Assembly: GCA_019055375.1 (NCBI GenBank)
Contig: JAHQIW010000807.1
Location: 186,001 to 250,000, forward strand
Direction of reading: 5' to 3'
From: Parelaphostrongylus tenuis
Lineage: Eukaryota; Nematoda; Chromadorea; Rhabditida; Metastrongylidae
DNA length: 64,000 nucleotides
The notes under the pieces were generated by a model. The model worked only from the letters and a program-made list of their open reading frames with translations, was not told where the DNA came from and did no database searches. The position numbers were made by a program, and so were the translations under genes. Shown here piece by piece: positions 1 to 14,000 of the stretch (its first letter is position 1; every line of letters begins with the position of its first letter).

Positions 1-602
1 TCATGTGGATTGTTCAGACTTTTTTTGCTCTACTTATTTTACTCATTTTTGAACTCTGAAAGTTAATGTAAAATCTCAAGGTTTTTTCACTGTTGCCCCA
101 AAATTCTCACTGCCACCCTGAAGTCGCTATCGTTAGGCTTTTCTGTCCTAAATGCGCCTACAGGAAAAGACAGAGAAGATATAGTACAGGCACAGTGGTA
201 ACAACTTTGAGGTGGGTAGATCCTGAAACGCGAGTCAAAAACGTCGTCACGGAAAACTTTCGTTCGAAAGTCCATTTATGAATAGAAGGGGAGAGTGTCA
301 GAACATCACGAATGTAACGGCACTTTATCTCGGGTTGGCTTTTTATTGAGTGTTCAGTTGAGTTTGAGTGAGGTTCATTAGTAGCAGAGTGTGATAACAC
401 ACCGGTGACCTTTCCGCTATTATATGGAATAGGTTCCTTATAAAAAGCAGGTGGGGCTTGTGCACTAGGCGTTCATCAGTGCACTAGGCTTTTATCAGAT
501 ATAGAACTAGCCACCTAATTGTCTAAAAGATCAGAACATATTTCATAATTATTATTTGAACCACCATTTTGTGTGGTTTGTTAAATGGGCTGACTTACTG
601 AG

Positions 603-648
603 CCCTTTATACACGTGTTTCGACCTTGGCGGTCTCGCCAGTCGGCCA
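603..648 (-). ncRNA. Hammerhead-like motif (family 1), decayed
   Basis: On the minus strand CTGGCGA, stem II GACC/GGTC with loop GCCAA, then GAAA and the palindrome CACGTG ending in GTA. Core CUGANGA carries one change (A6 to G). Flanks (to about 555) match the 5.6- and 59.2-kb copies. Confidence 0.45.
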
Positions 649-1019
649 GTTACCCTTTGTCTTTAGATAACTAGAGGAAAGAGATATGGAATGATATAGT
701 ACGTCTAGGCTCTGAAAGAAACGTCAACCATCATTTTCGATACCGACCTTGCGTAAGATTTCAAATAAATGCGTTTGATGATATCCTACTAAAGTTATTG
801 ACCTTTTACTCAAATATCTATTCATCAATGAGCAAGATATATAGTCAGCAGCGATTAACAGCATTCACCTTTGAACGTGCGGCACCGCCTACAAAGGATT
901 TCCCTTAACACATGCAGAAGCGGTCTGTAACAATTTATTTTCAATTGATTAGCACCACCCAACCATTGATCCTTCGTGAGTATAACTTGTACTTTCTTCG
1001 ACATATAGTGAATATTTAG

Positions 1020-1545
1020 TATCTCCGTCAGCCGGTATTTGAACCCAGATCTCACTCTTTCCGGAAGCGTATGCTAACCGTTGCACCACCGACTCTAGTT
1101 TTGCACAGCACTTTTTACGCTACAACGCGTTATGTGTCAACAGCCAACAGTCTACGGCCTGGCGCGGGGGGCAGCCGCTATCGGCATTGAACCCACTTGT
1201 GCTGACAGATAGTGGGTATCGATAATCAATCGGAATTCATTTAGTTGACCTCTTGTTGCGGTGGCATGATCTTGTAATATACCCTATATAAAATAAATAA
1301 ATTCCGATTGATTATTGGTACCCAGTATCTGTCAGCACAAGTGCGTTCAATGCCGATAGCGGCTGCTCCGCCAGCTCGTAGACGGTTGGCTGTTGACAGA
1401 TAACGCGTTGTAGCGTGAAAAGAGTGATGTACTAAACGAGCGCCGGTTGTGCAACGGTTAGCTACGCTCCCGAAAAGATTAAGATCTGGGTTCGAATCCC
1501 GGCTGACGTAAATGTTTTTGCACAGTATTCCACATTATTGGTATA
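1020..1545. repeat. Palindromic tRNA-like element (family D)
   Basis: Two inverted arms (about 1020-1258 and 1290-1545). The right arm has GTGCAACGGTTAG (A-box-like) and GGGTTCGAATCCC (perfect B box); the left arm is its reversed copy with a decayed B box. Arms share TATCTGTCAGCACAAGTG and GCCGATAGCGGCTG. Confidence 0.7.
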
Positions 1546-2629
1546 TTACAAGATCATATTATCGCAACAAGCGCTCAACTGAATGAATTGCGATTGAATG
1601 TTTAGTACCTTCTGATAAAATAAACAATTATGGTGTCTCAATAAGATGTCCACCTAGTACGCCCTACAGTAATCAATTTGTACTTTCCGTTTATTGTCTG
1701 CAATACTATACAACATGTAATTCCAACTTTTTGATTCATTACACAATAAATAGCTCAAAAGCGTAAAAACAGTTGCAAAAGATCTTTCAGAATCCGGGAA
1801 GTCAGAATGAGAAGGAAAGTTACAACAAGATGTAAGACGAACCCGGAAACTAGTACATCGTTTTTTTTCGAGCCCTACGACCATGTGTACAGCATATGGT
1901 ACACGTAGCAATCGCGTTCCAGTGACAGCGGTCAGAGGGGTGCGACACGAGAAATTGGCCACGGTAGTGAAAGAATTATGAATGGTTTGACCTGTGCGTC
2001 GTTCTCGATTACTCAGTCAGCTAATCGCTGGACTGGAACTGTTCCAAATGTATCGAAAAGCACAATCTCGATCCCCTTAGGTCAGGAACTGCCTGTGACG
2101 AAGAGCCGTAAATTTTCTAGCATACTCTCCTAGAATTCAGAAGAAATCGCGGACATCCAGTGTTCACTGTGCCAGTGAAAACGGAAAGACAAAGCTTTGA
2201 ATTTATTCTGGAACTTGTGCTAGAAACAATAATGCGTTGCTGTTTGTATCACTACAAGATAGCTCCTCATGCTTCATCCCGAGTTCAGTAAGCCTCCCAT
2301 CTCTCCGTGGTTCGGAAATCAGCACCAGACATATTTGAGATCAGATCACTCCTTTCAAAAACCGTTGAAACGATTTTGCACGATATCTTAGAACTCTAGG
2401 GAGACTCGACTTTACCAGCATTCAGCGAGATTCTTAATGAAGGCGAAAATTCACGATCAGCAATCGAACCAGCATGCAAGTTTGAGGACATTCTTATTAT
2501 CTGGAAACGAAATGTATGCAATAGGTGCTGGTATCCTTAAGATAGTTGTGAGAATGTGTCGTGCAAAAGTTGATCATTATGACCGCAATTAGCTTTGTTA
2601 TTTTTATATTATGAATTTTCGTTGTTCAG

Positions 2630-5600
2630 GTTAGGCGTTTACTCGTGATTCCTTCTGACACCGATGTGAACATTTACGACAATGTTCATGATCAACTCCA
2701 ACATTTCACGATCTTCTGCACTATGAAAATGGACGAGTACAAAAAGGTGAATATTTTTGTTCTCATATCTCTCATTCTAAATGCAAAAATACAAATGAGA
2801 TAAAAAAATAATTCAAAACACCATGACCGTTATTTTACAAGTGAAAATATTCACTCAGACTTTTACTACATATCTCCGTCACTTACGGTTATATCTGACC
2901 AAATGACAGATGCAATTCAAGACCACCACACATCATGAAGATATACTTTCACCAACGCGCTGCTACGAGTAGATATGCAGCTCTAACGTGAACCACGATT
3001 TCCCCTCCCAACTATACCGCTTTTGCAGAATTTTTAAAATAAATTTTACTGCTCTTATAGCAGTGTTTGATGCTAAAATTTCACATCCAGGAATGTTTAG
3101 CGTTATGTAAAACACTCAACTGCAGGTGGGGTGAACGCGTGTACGACTCACACTTGTGATGGCGTGCTACCGCTACACCATTGAGACCACTGCTCTGCTA
3201 CATTTCTTTCTTAATTATAAGGTATCGCGCCACTAGTTGTGTGGTGGTAGAATGCGACCCCGGTGTGGGTGAATGCGGGTCAACACTCTTCTAAGTATCG
3301 GAGGTTTTGCATATAACTCACTATCTTTGAATAAATAGTGTTTATGTCATTTATTCTGAGAAAATTTGCTATTCTATGGTGACATAACGGTGTAGCCTAT
3401 TACTGCGGTATCAAAGTGGTCTCCTGTTTGAGAAATTGATAATACAGAAATTTGATATTACATCTATATCGATAGAACACTAAAGGATAAAGTATTCGCT
3501 TTTTCGACCATTTCGTGACTATGCAAATTTTTCTACAAGTGCAAATAACTATACATCCAAAAATGTTGAATGATGTGTAAAACTCCTAACCTTACGTGGG
3601 AGTTGAACTCGCGTTCATCCATACCGTTAGCGCGTGCCACTGCCTCACCACCGAATTCTTTGCTCTGCTATCACTCTGCGACAGAAAGTATTGAAGCAGT
3701 CGGCGATCAACTTCGATGTGGTAAGCACATATCACAATTCATTCTTTGATGATGAAGTTGAAATCTGGGCGCGGCACGCGACGTCGTCGCGCGACTTGAG
3801 AGGCGAGCTATCGATCACGATGCGACAGTCTTCTAGTTAAATTTCTACTTTTGTCGTTATTAAAAGGATTTAAGTCGCCAAAAAGTCAAGAAAGATGATA
3901 TAAGAGAGTTTGATAAGGCTACTTGTAGTAGGAATATTGCCGATTATCTCTCCTAGAATCCCGGGTTCCAAGTGAGGAGCCAAATACTCACAAATGTGGT
4001 GTGTTTCATACTGTGTTGAACCTTTCTATACTGTCTCATCCATATTCACTCATTAATCAACCATATTTATCTTCTGTCTTTCATGCTAACAAGTTCTTAT
4101 TTTTATTCATTGCCGCATCTGAATAATAACCAAGAAATCAAGCAGTTCGTCAGTTTATTCTTCTAAAGTCAAAAATTATCATAAAAAATTCCAGTTTCGA
4201 AACTATTTCGTTTTATAAAATAAGGATATTCGTACCGTTTACGGCCTCTACGTATTCGTTCTAGTTGAATGCCCTCCAGAAGACTTCATGCGCCCAATCA
4301 AATTTCCAGCTCTCCTAATAACTCTAAGGTGACCACGTTCAGGTAATTAGACGTCGAACAGTAAAACAGAGACCTCTGTGCTGCCCAACTGTTTCCGATG
4401 TTTATGTTTTCACCAGTGGGAGTGTTCCCTCTACCGCATGATTTGCTTCGGTTCTTCTACAAGTTCAAAGAAGAGCTTGAAGCTCTTAATCCATAGTCAG
4501 CTAATGATAATGTTGATCACAGATTGGCCTTGTTGATTTCCACGTATATAGTTCGCGGATGCAAAGACGAGTTAGGTACTTTTACGTCACGGATAACTCT
4601 GGGCATGAAGCGAATTGTGTTTGGATGAACAGCAGAGTGAATCTGTTGTGGTGAAGGTTCAGTGATTTTATGGTTTGGTGCCTGGATTGCCTCGGAATGA
4701 TCCAATCGATGCCTGAATATGGTTGGATTGTCCATAGCGGCGCACTGACCTTTGTGCTGTCACGCGTTGAACTTCTCGGTAGCGGCGGAGTTCGTTTGGG
4801 TGTTATGCTCGCCCCGGAATAGCAATCCAACTGTGAGATCCAGTGGGTGAATATATAGTGTGTTAGCAGTGGGGGTCACTACTGATTATATATTAGGCAG
4901 AATCTCCTAACCGCGGTTGTAGGCCGAGCATAGCCTAAGTGATTTCGCTCCGCCAAGTATGTGATATGTTCCGCTCACAATTCTATCGAGATCACTAAAC
5001 AATTATATGAACACAACCTTATGTTATCAATTAGATACACGACAACGAGACTGTGTAAAGAGCAATAATCCATCGATAGTGAATTGATGAGGTGCTCCGG
5101 GTGATGTGAAGAGACCGTCGGACGATGTCCGGCGATTGAGCTAACTGTTTTGGTGGCAGCTGGGTGCCGCCCTCGCTACTTGGACCATTTTCTGTATAAG
5201 GTCCTCGAACCTTTGCAATGCCATTTGCTCTTAAGGACATGGACCATCTGCGTTGCCCAAATTATCATGTAATTCCAGAAAAGATAGCAAAGCTCTCGTG
5301 GAAGGTTTGCTATGTTTGCGGCGATCGGAGGAATGATGAGATAGAAAAAGACGGTCTTACTCCTGCAAGATATCAGACAGCAATGGGAAATAACACTTGA
5401 AAGAGATTCATTTTTGTTTTGTTGTTTTCCAAATGAACGTAATTTCTTAGGATATGTTGGCGGACTACATGGTGAAAATGTCTACGGAAATTTCCTTGGT
5501 GACATGTCGCTCTCTCGTGACAAAAAAGTGTCGACACCAGCTAACTTTTGCTATATATCCTTTCATTATTATTTGAGCCAACATGTCATGTGGTCTGGTA

Positions 5601-7976
5601 AGGGCTCTTGTACAGCCCGAGACACGTGTTTCGTCCTTACAGACTCATCAGTCCGGGCAGAACCCGTCGTCTGTCGACCTTTTAATAGTCAGTTCTCTCG
5701 GGAGCGTCACACTCCTTATATATAGTTATCGACGACCTACGCTTTACACTCTATGTCAGGTGAAACATTCACCTAACACGGAGTGTTTTCGCACTCGATT
5801 GCTAGCTGGCTGGTATTTTTATCATAGTATACCTTTCCTTCGATTGCTTTATTAAGACCACGCTCAAATTTCAATAGATTTTTATTTTTTGCTATATAGC
5901 TGTCTAGAATCCTCGGCGAAGTTCAAGCAATGAGATAGCTATTTTGAAGACGAGACGTATGTTTTCCCGCCCTGGTATTACTGCTTAGAAAGCCTTTTTA
6001 TGAACCCAGCCTAGTACTGGAATTTCTATTTTTTAGCTATCGAATGACTACTAACAGTCTACTGAAAAAGCAGGAGGTATAGAGTAAGTGTACTTTTCTA
6101 TGGAAGTGCTCCTAATTTTGATTAGTGCAAACTCTGCCGATACCTATTCCGGCCGCAGACCGAAACTCCCGCCCTATATGTTCCGTCTACAACTTCCACT
6201 TTGTGAAATCTGAGTTTTGAAGTCAAATTCTTATAAATTGGGCGACTTAAAGTATGATTTTCCCATGGATATACCTTTCGATTTGAAAGGTGAGGATTCT
6301 TGAAGCACGTGGACAACTCCATGCAAAAAAAAAACGTTTTTCCAATAAATGATCGACCCTCTCATAACAATAAAATGAATAAAAATCAGAAATCATTCGT
6401 ATAAGTACCAATATGCGGCGTATATAGTGCAGACACGGGCAGTGCAAAAGCAAAACGCAGTCCTCTTTTCACTTATTACAGCTCAATAAGACGGTTTTTC
6501 TATAAAACAAGCCTAATGCAAAATCTTCATTTCTCAAGCTACTGATTGTTTACTAATAGTCTAGTGAAGATATCTTCTATATAAAAAAGTGCAAGAAAAC
6601 ACGAGCACAATTCACAGAATGTAACTGCACTTAGCACAATTCGTACCAGAAAGTGGAATTTTCTCTAATAACTAGATGTCCATTCTACTGACAACAAGTT
6701 TATAAAAATTTTCCTAGTAGTATTCAGTACTTTATGGCGAAGTTTTTTCGAAATCTTGAAATCAGGATTTTACTACAGAAAACCAAAAAATCCCTGTGAA
6801 GGTGGAAAAATGAGCACTGATTGCAAAACGTTACCTTTCTTTTAGTTGATAGAAAGTCTATGAAATTCTTTTCACGAAGCAATCTCATTGAGAAACTATA
6901 TATTTCTCATGCTATCGATTTACTTCAGAACTAAATGAAAATGAAGAAACGAATGTTATGTATCAGCTGGGACTACATTTCCTTTCACGACAATGTGGTT
7001 TTTTCGTTGAAACATAACACATTTTCCAATACATGGGGTTATCTTTACTAGAAAACTCTTTATAGACTTCTCTTTCGTAATATATCATCAAAATCAAACT
7101 TTCTCGATATCGAATTTCACGATATTATCCCAATATACTCGCTGTAAAATTGAAACAGCTCACTCCGAAAGCAAAACGTAATTCCCTTTTCAGTTACCAC
7201 TTTGTACTCTCAGAAAGCAAGCTTAATGCTATAAGCTTCAGTTTTCAAACTACCGAATGATCACTAACAATCTGCTGTAACTTTTCAGAAAAGGAAGAAA
7301 AACACGAGTACTTTTCATGTAATACAACCGCATTTACGCATTCCTGATAAAAAGTGAAGGCTTTTATAACCAACTGAATGTTCTTTCTACCAAAAATACA
7401 TTTATAGAGATTCATATGACAATAGCCTATTTTTTCATAGCGAGAAAGTCTATTTAACATTACAATATAGGTATATAATACCAAAAAAGCCGCTATGGAA
7501 ATGGAACAACGGACTTCGCGAGCAAAAACTTCTTTTTTCTTTGGTAGAATGTAATATGGAAGTCTTGCAACAAATTTCGCTTAGTCTGAGAATCACATCC
7601 TCCATACTATCAATTGAGTGCAAAAACATAATTCAAAAAGTATGAAAAAGTGTCACTTGACAAATGAAAGCAAGTTTACTTTCTAAAAGATGTGGTTCTT
7701 TTTTGAATCATAGAATGGTTTCCGACAGATAGACGTTTTCTTCACCAAAAAACCTTCTGTACAAGTCTCTTTCGTGATCTTTCATCACTTAATGCTGATA
7801 ATGTGCCCTCGAAGCCACAGTCAACAAGTCCTTTTCTATTTATATGGAAGCGCGTGATGATAGGAACACGCCGTAGCCCGCCGCGGTCGCCGCGAGCGCG
7901 GCGCACGTTATGTACCGAAAACGGTACATATGGTCGTCAAGGAGGTAATCCAAGTTAAACTGACAGTCGATGCATT

Positions 7977-8010
<34 letters not shown>

Positions 8011-11000
8011 CGTGCATTAACATAATACACATGTACACACATATGGTATGCACATATGTGTATATAAAAGGATAAGGGATAAAGCTCTCGGCGTTGATCA
8101 ATCCCTGAGGGATGCGTCATGCATTCGACTTCCATTTTTAACTTCGTTTGAGATGATTGAATGCTTATCTGGCCTTTACAATGACTCGCGGTGGCCTCCC
8201 GCTGAACCGAGTCAGTGTTGCTTATCCTCCCACACTTGTCTGAGACCTGCCTGGTACCAATTTACCGACCCCGGAAAAATGGATGGCTTGCTGAGCCACG
8301 AGCGCGAGATCAAACCATTAACCTCGTGTGCGACGCAGAGCACCTCTAAGCACTGCGCCACATGCGCTCTTATATGCACATATACATGTATAAAATCAAT
8401 TTTAAAAAATTTTCACTTAGCCTATTTCTTAACAGCGTTGTGATGTTATAATCACATACCCAAAAATGCAGGTAATTTTTGATATTTAAGGATCAGTTGG
8501 CTAAAAGAGTTTGTAGAACAATTGCTATTGCATGAAACTGATTGCTGATGTTCCTCACGCAATTATTTCTAATCGGTCAGTCGCGGAGCAACTCACTGCG
8601 TACCCAAGTGGTAGATAAAAGGTCACGTTCGGATCAAAGGTGATTTCGTGCTCCTGAGGTGCTGCTAAGAATGGACTCTTTACTTCTATCAGCCAATTTG
8701 GTGTATACTTTGTTATGCCTACAAAGACCCGTCCGTATATGTTTACCCTGGTGTGATCGCCTTTATGAAGAATGCATTTTGTATTCCGCTTTCGTCACAA
8801 GCTTACAATCAAGCGGGTGGGATGTGCTCGAGAAGGTTCAGGAGTGGTCTCCACTAAATAAGCTTCACATGTATCCTAACACAAACTTGCAAGTTGTCCA
8901 TGCGTGGAGTCAGCCCCCACGTTGCGAGCTACGCGAGGTATCAGTAAAGCAAGACAAGTACTGTGAAATAAATCTGCCTTATTCCCCTTCAGCATTGAGA
9001 GGATCTGATAAATATATCCTAAAAGAATGTTTAGAGGGTTTTACATTTTGAAGTGGCTGAAGGTATGCTTAAAGGGCCTCGTTTGAGCATTCTTGCAAGT
9101 TATATTGAATGTTTATAGCTAGGTTTTATAAATAGTGGATGAGATAGTTCTGACGATTACTTTAAATCGTGATCTCAATGCCATGGAGTGTTGAAATTAA
9201 ATTGAACACATCGATTCGTGGAGTTTAGTAACTGAAATGTATTTGTTTTCAATATTACTTATGACTAATTCATTCAGATCGTTTTTTCATCAGTTTTTTG
9301 GCTAAGAATAAAACAACTAAGTTCAAGTTTGAATAATGTTTGTCATCCAAAAAAAAGAACCCTCATCCTAATTAGTTTTATTTTCAGTTTTTAGAGTCAA
9401 ATTCAGTGGTTGTCTTCACGGTAAACTACGTCCAGAATCGTTTCATCGCTGCTGAATTCTGCACTGAAATATCGAGGATATTTGAGATATTGAGTGTAAA
9501 AACAGTAGCTGAATTCGAGAAGAAACTAGAAGTACTTCGAAATGAATCAACCACAGGTAGTTTCCTAATGCTTCTGTTGGTCACAATCCAAAAAACTATG
9601 CTATTTATTGTATAAAACTCCTACCCTTTTAATATATGGAGAAAATTGGTTAGGAAGAAAAAGCAGGAATTGATTTGTTCAACAAATTACGGCATTGATG
9701 TGGCGTTTTTATGCAAAATCAACAAAAACGCAATTCGATTGCTCAAGGAGATTATATAATTGGGTCAATTACTACCAAGGTTCTAGATCAACACGAACAT
9801 CGTTGAAAAGCGATTAGTTACCGAGATATGACTTAGGGTGGATGAAGTTTACAGGGCTTGAAAAGTAAAATTGTTTTGATCACGACAGTATTTCATCTTG
9901 CTTATCGCATTCTGTGACTTTCTTTTCTCCAACATTGAAAGGAGGGATCTTTCCGTTCAGCTTACTACAAAGTAGATAATTGTTCTTAAAACATATCTTC
10001 AATTGATGGCGACATTGCATAATATTTTATGTAGTTCATCATATCTCTGTATACATCTGTAGACTCTAAGCCCGTATAGATTTATTTGTACCTTCTTAGT
10101 AGTGTTATTTTTGCAAAGTTAATTCGTTTGGGATGGAATGTATTGATTCGAGTACACAATATCCTGATAACCTTCAATTCTGAAAAAAAAAACTCGCTCG
10201 CGTGCAGCAAATTTTTTTCTGAACATCTTAAGGGTCATTCGATAGCCCAAATCTCGACAATTATGATGCTAAAATTGCTTTTCGTAATGACTTGCATAGA
10301 ACGCTCACAGAGTGGAAAGAAGATTGCGTTTTTTACTTGGAAAATTAGTCCGTCACTCTGACATCATAGCGAGTTAATTTGGCAATGTGAAAGAATAAAA
10401 AACTTTGCACTTGTGGAACGATAGAACAAAGTCTTTTTACAGTTTTAGTGCAAGAACATGAATGTTCCCAAAAAATTTCAATCAAATAGCTTGAATTTCG
10501 CGTCTCTAATGACGCTGCGCTTAGCGATTCCAACTGCCGCTTTTAAAGAACGCGTCATTCGCAAATCGCATGATCTCCGTTATTTATCTGAAGATTATTT
10601 TTCTGTTTCGGGAAAATTTCTAAATTTCTTTTGCATGAAAGTTGTAGATAAGACTTTGTTCTATTGTTCTATCAAAGTCTTTTGGCTTCACAATGCCAGA
10701 CAATATCCGCCATGGAATCCAAGCGACGAGCTAATTCGAGTGAAAAATTTTTTTGCTAACCAGCGTTCTATGTAAGCCTTTTGAAACCAGTTTTGAAGCT
10801 GAAGCTGTCGAGATTCAAGCTATCAATTGACTATCAGTAATCGAGCGAAGAGCGACCCAGAGAACTCAATCAAGGAGCAAAGTAAATTGATTGTGAACAT
10901 ATTATTATTTTTGCTGCTATAACTCAACAGCATGACTGTTCTGTTCTTGTTGAACTTGCTAGTTTTTGTAGCAAAACTTATGTGTTTCCATGTCTTAAAT

Positions 11001-14000
11001 GGCGGTTCGATGGCTCCATATACGAGGAAAAGTTTTTGTCGACGGATACGTCGTGGGAACCAGCACTCATTCTGCTTTCTGACATCCATGGAAAAATCCA
11101 GACTTATGTATTGGCTTGCATAGCTAGTCTAATTATGCTTCTATCCTACTCTCACTTTCGATGGTGGAGCGTTTAATGAGACAACACGTTGTTGGCCTTA
11201 GTAGAAGTAGTTACCTTAGACCCGATTTGGCTTCTGTAGACTATTTATTCTTGTTTTTTTTTTACTTTTTTTGGTAGCAGCGGATTACATTCAGTCATCA
11301 AAGTGGGCATAGCCAAAGATTAGTAGTATTTGTTCTATATTTGTTTGTTACTCAACGACCAATCTGTTCTTTGCTTTGATTTGTTTTTTCACAAAAAGCA
11401 GTCGGTAGTCCTAATGCTATTCTACCCTGCTCAGTTCTCGTGTTTTTTAGTAGTTTGCCTAAGTTCTTACTTGGCGAAATTCTCTCAAGTTCTTGTCAAA
11501 TTTTACGAGAAATTCTTTGGATTCTTTGCAATTTACGCTTTGTTAGTGAGATTTTCGCAATAACGTTCTATGAAAACGAATGTCTGATTGAGCACGATGT
11601 TTTCTAACACTCTCATGACCAAGTCTCGTTTACAAAGACCACCCATATTCTGATAATCATTTATTATGCAGAAGGCTTTTTCTGCAGTTCTTGCAGGCAG
11701 TAAATAATTTAACTAATGCAGGTGCTTATACAGGGTTTACTTTGTTTCTTATTGTAACGAGATATTGGTTACAAGTGAACAGCTGGCAATCTGTTGAGAG
11801 GACAGTTTACCATGAGTCGCTCGGAGTTTTACATCTATACTTTATAGGTTTGATCATAAAACTTTGAGGAAGCAATTTTGTTCACCATTTTGAATACAAA
11901 GAAAAAGTTTGAAACCCTAAGTGTTAAACTCTTCTCCAAGTGGTTGAGGCTTTTTTTACCACAACCTGATCATTTCGATTACATGGCAGGGAATAAAGAG
12001 ACTACCTTTTTTGGTTGAACAAAGACTATCCATTGCATTTTCAGTAATCATTCGAACGCTTAAATCTCGGACTGCTGCACTTTTTAGAATGTCTTTTCTA
12101 GGAATTTGTAGCATTCTTCACTAAAGTATGTTTCACACGCGCCCCTCGCTTTAACTGTTATCGCGCTTATAATTTGTTGGAAGCTCGAAAAGCATATGAA
12201 CGTGTAAAAGAGATCTTCAAATGGTAGAGTCATATATCTTAGCTAGATCTTTTATCAAAACTAAAAAATCCCAAATTCATCAACAGAAATCGTACTGCAT
12301 ATGTGAATCGCGCCTGCGCGATCGATTGGTAGCGTATCGATCCACGGCCAAGCACACATTTTAGCCGACAAACAAATGCGCGACGTGTGTGTACCTCAAT
12401 CTTAGCTCTCCTACTGCACTGGAGTGAAACGGTCAATTCAGAAAAGAATCACTGCGTTAATATCGTCCAAACTTATCCTATCAAATGGTTACTTATAATC
12501 TATGGGAATCTATGGTTCTCTTTTGATATAATCTGATGATGATCTTTCGCTCGAAAAATTTTTATTTCTACTTCAAAATTCTTATTTTTCAAACGAAATA
12601 GAAGTAAACACAGTATAAAAGTTTAATATGAAAAAATTTCTGTTTCTAACTGAGATGTAGAACAATGCTAAAATTGCAATTACTTTTGTTTTGACCTGAT
12701 ACCACTTCACTTCTCTCAATCGAAAATTTCGGTTGCCAAAGTAAGTGCGCAGCATTATTTCTTGAAACGCAAGAGTCGTATAGACCATCTTTAGAATAAG
12801 AAAAGGGGAAATATTTCATTGAAAGGTGGAGAAAAACCGATTCATAGAACGGGAATGTTTCATGTACTTTTGACTGCTTTCTAACAAAGGCGTGCACGTG
12901 CGTAGACATCGAGGCGGCGAATGGTAATACTTACACGTGATCTTTGGAAATTGCAAGATTACAGTAACGAATTTCGAAATTTTACACCCACAGGCGTCAA
13001 AATATCTCTTGATGATCAATTATTGATCCACAGAAGTTCTTTTCTTGGACTTTTTTGCAGTTAATCAATATCTTATGAAGTTTCAATGTGAAGCCCCATC
13101 TGATCCAGGAGAAGCTGTTTCTCAATAACTTGCCGCTTGGTGATTTACAGCAAACTCGCTACAAAAAGAGCACAATAACGAAATTAGTAAAATATGTCCT
13201 TATAACAGCCGATTCAAAAGTAGTTAGAGACATTTCTTTTTATAAACGGCGCATGCCATAGCATCTCAATACCTTGAGCTATCGAATGAGTGCAAGAACA
13301 CCAGGATAAAAATTATCCACTGCAAAAACAAGGCCAGAAAGGAAATGTTTGACCCTATAGAATTCAGCTGTTTCTAGTTGTTTTGGATAGAATGGTAAAT
13401 GGCTGAGTCGAAAAAGTGGTCACAGTGCACTGAGTTTCAAAGGCTTATTCGAAGTCACAAATCCACCAAAACCATGTTACAGCTCGGTATTCTGTATGTG
13501 ATCAAAGCTGTAGAAATGTTTCTATTATTTCGATACTCTCAAGCAGGAACGAAAACAGCGCCGTGTATGTGACAGGATAACTTGACACCGATGATTGAAG
13601 TCATCCAATGACGATCTTGTGTTTCAACCTTTTGGTAACCAAGTTTACCGACAACGGTGTATTGAAAGTTGAAAACGCCTTCTAATTGCACTTTTAGCAA
13701 CAAAAAAAATTGCATTTCAGTATCGTCGCAGATTTCCTGCCTTGCTAAGGTTTGTAGAGAGATTTCCAGTGAAGTTTCAGTACTCCATCGATGACGTGAA
13801 AAACTATAGTTCTAAAATTAGGTTTAATTCCAAAAAAAGAGTTAACAAGCAAAAAATTATATGTATCAAAATTATATGAATTTGTTGAGGTCCTTGTGAT
13901 GTATTAAAAGGCAAGAGAATTTTGAAATTTTTTTTTTTTGCAAAACGGAGAAAGTTTTGGAATAAGCAGAAAAAATCTCGCCACCACTATCAATATTGTT

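Larger units (their letters stand above)
2747..9387 (+). other. Intron 1 of the peroxiredoxin-like gene, as modelled
   Basis: No exon joins with confidence here. The stretch holds two tRNA-like repeats (3.1 and 3.6 kb), a hammerhead repeat (5.6 kb), dispersed ~170-bp repeat units (6-7.4 kb), a TA/TG microsatellite with a SINE (8.0-8.4 kb), and an unassigned cysteine-containing frame at 8659-9051. Between 3.8 and 5.2 kb I see nothing recognisable. Confidence 0.4.

Noticed and set aside
4517..4830. Overlapping minus-strand frames of 72-82 codons
   Set aside because: No family likeness, splice sites or repeat match found.
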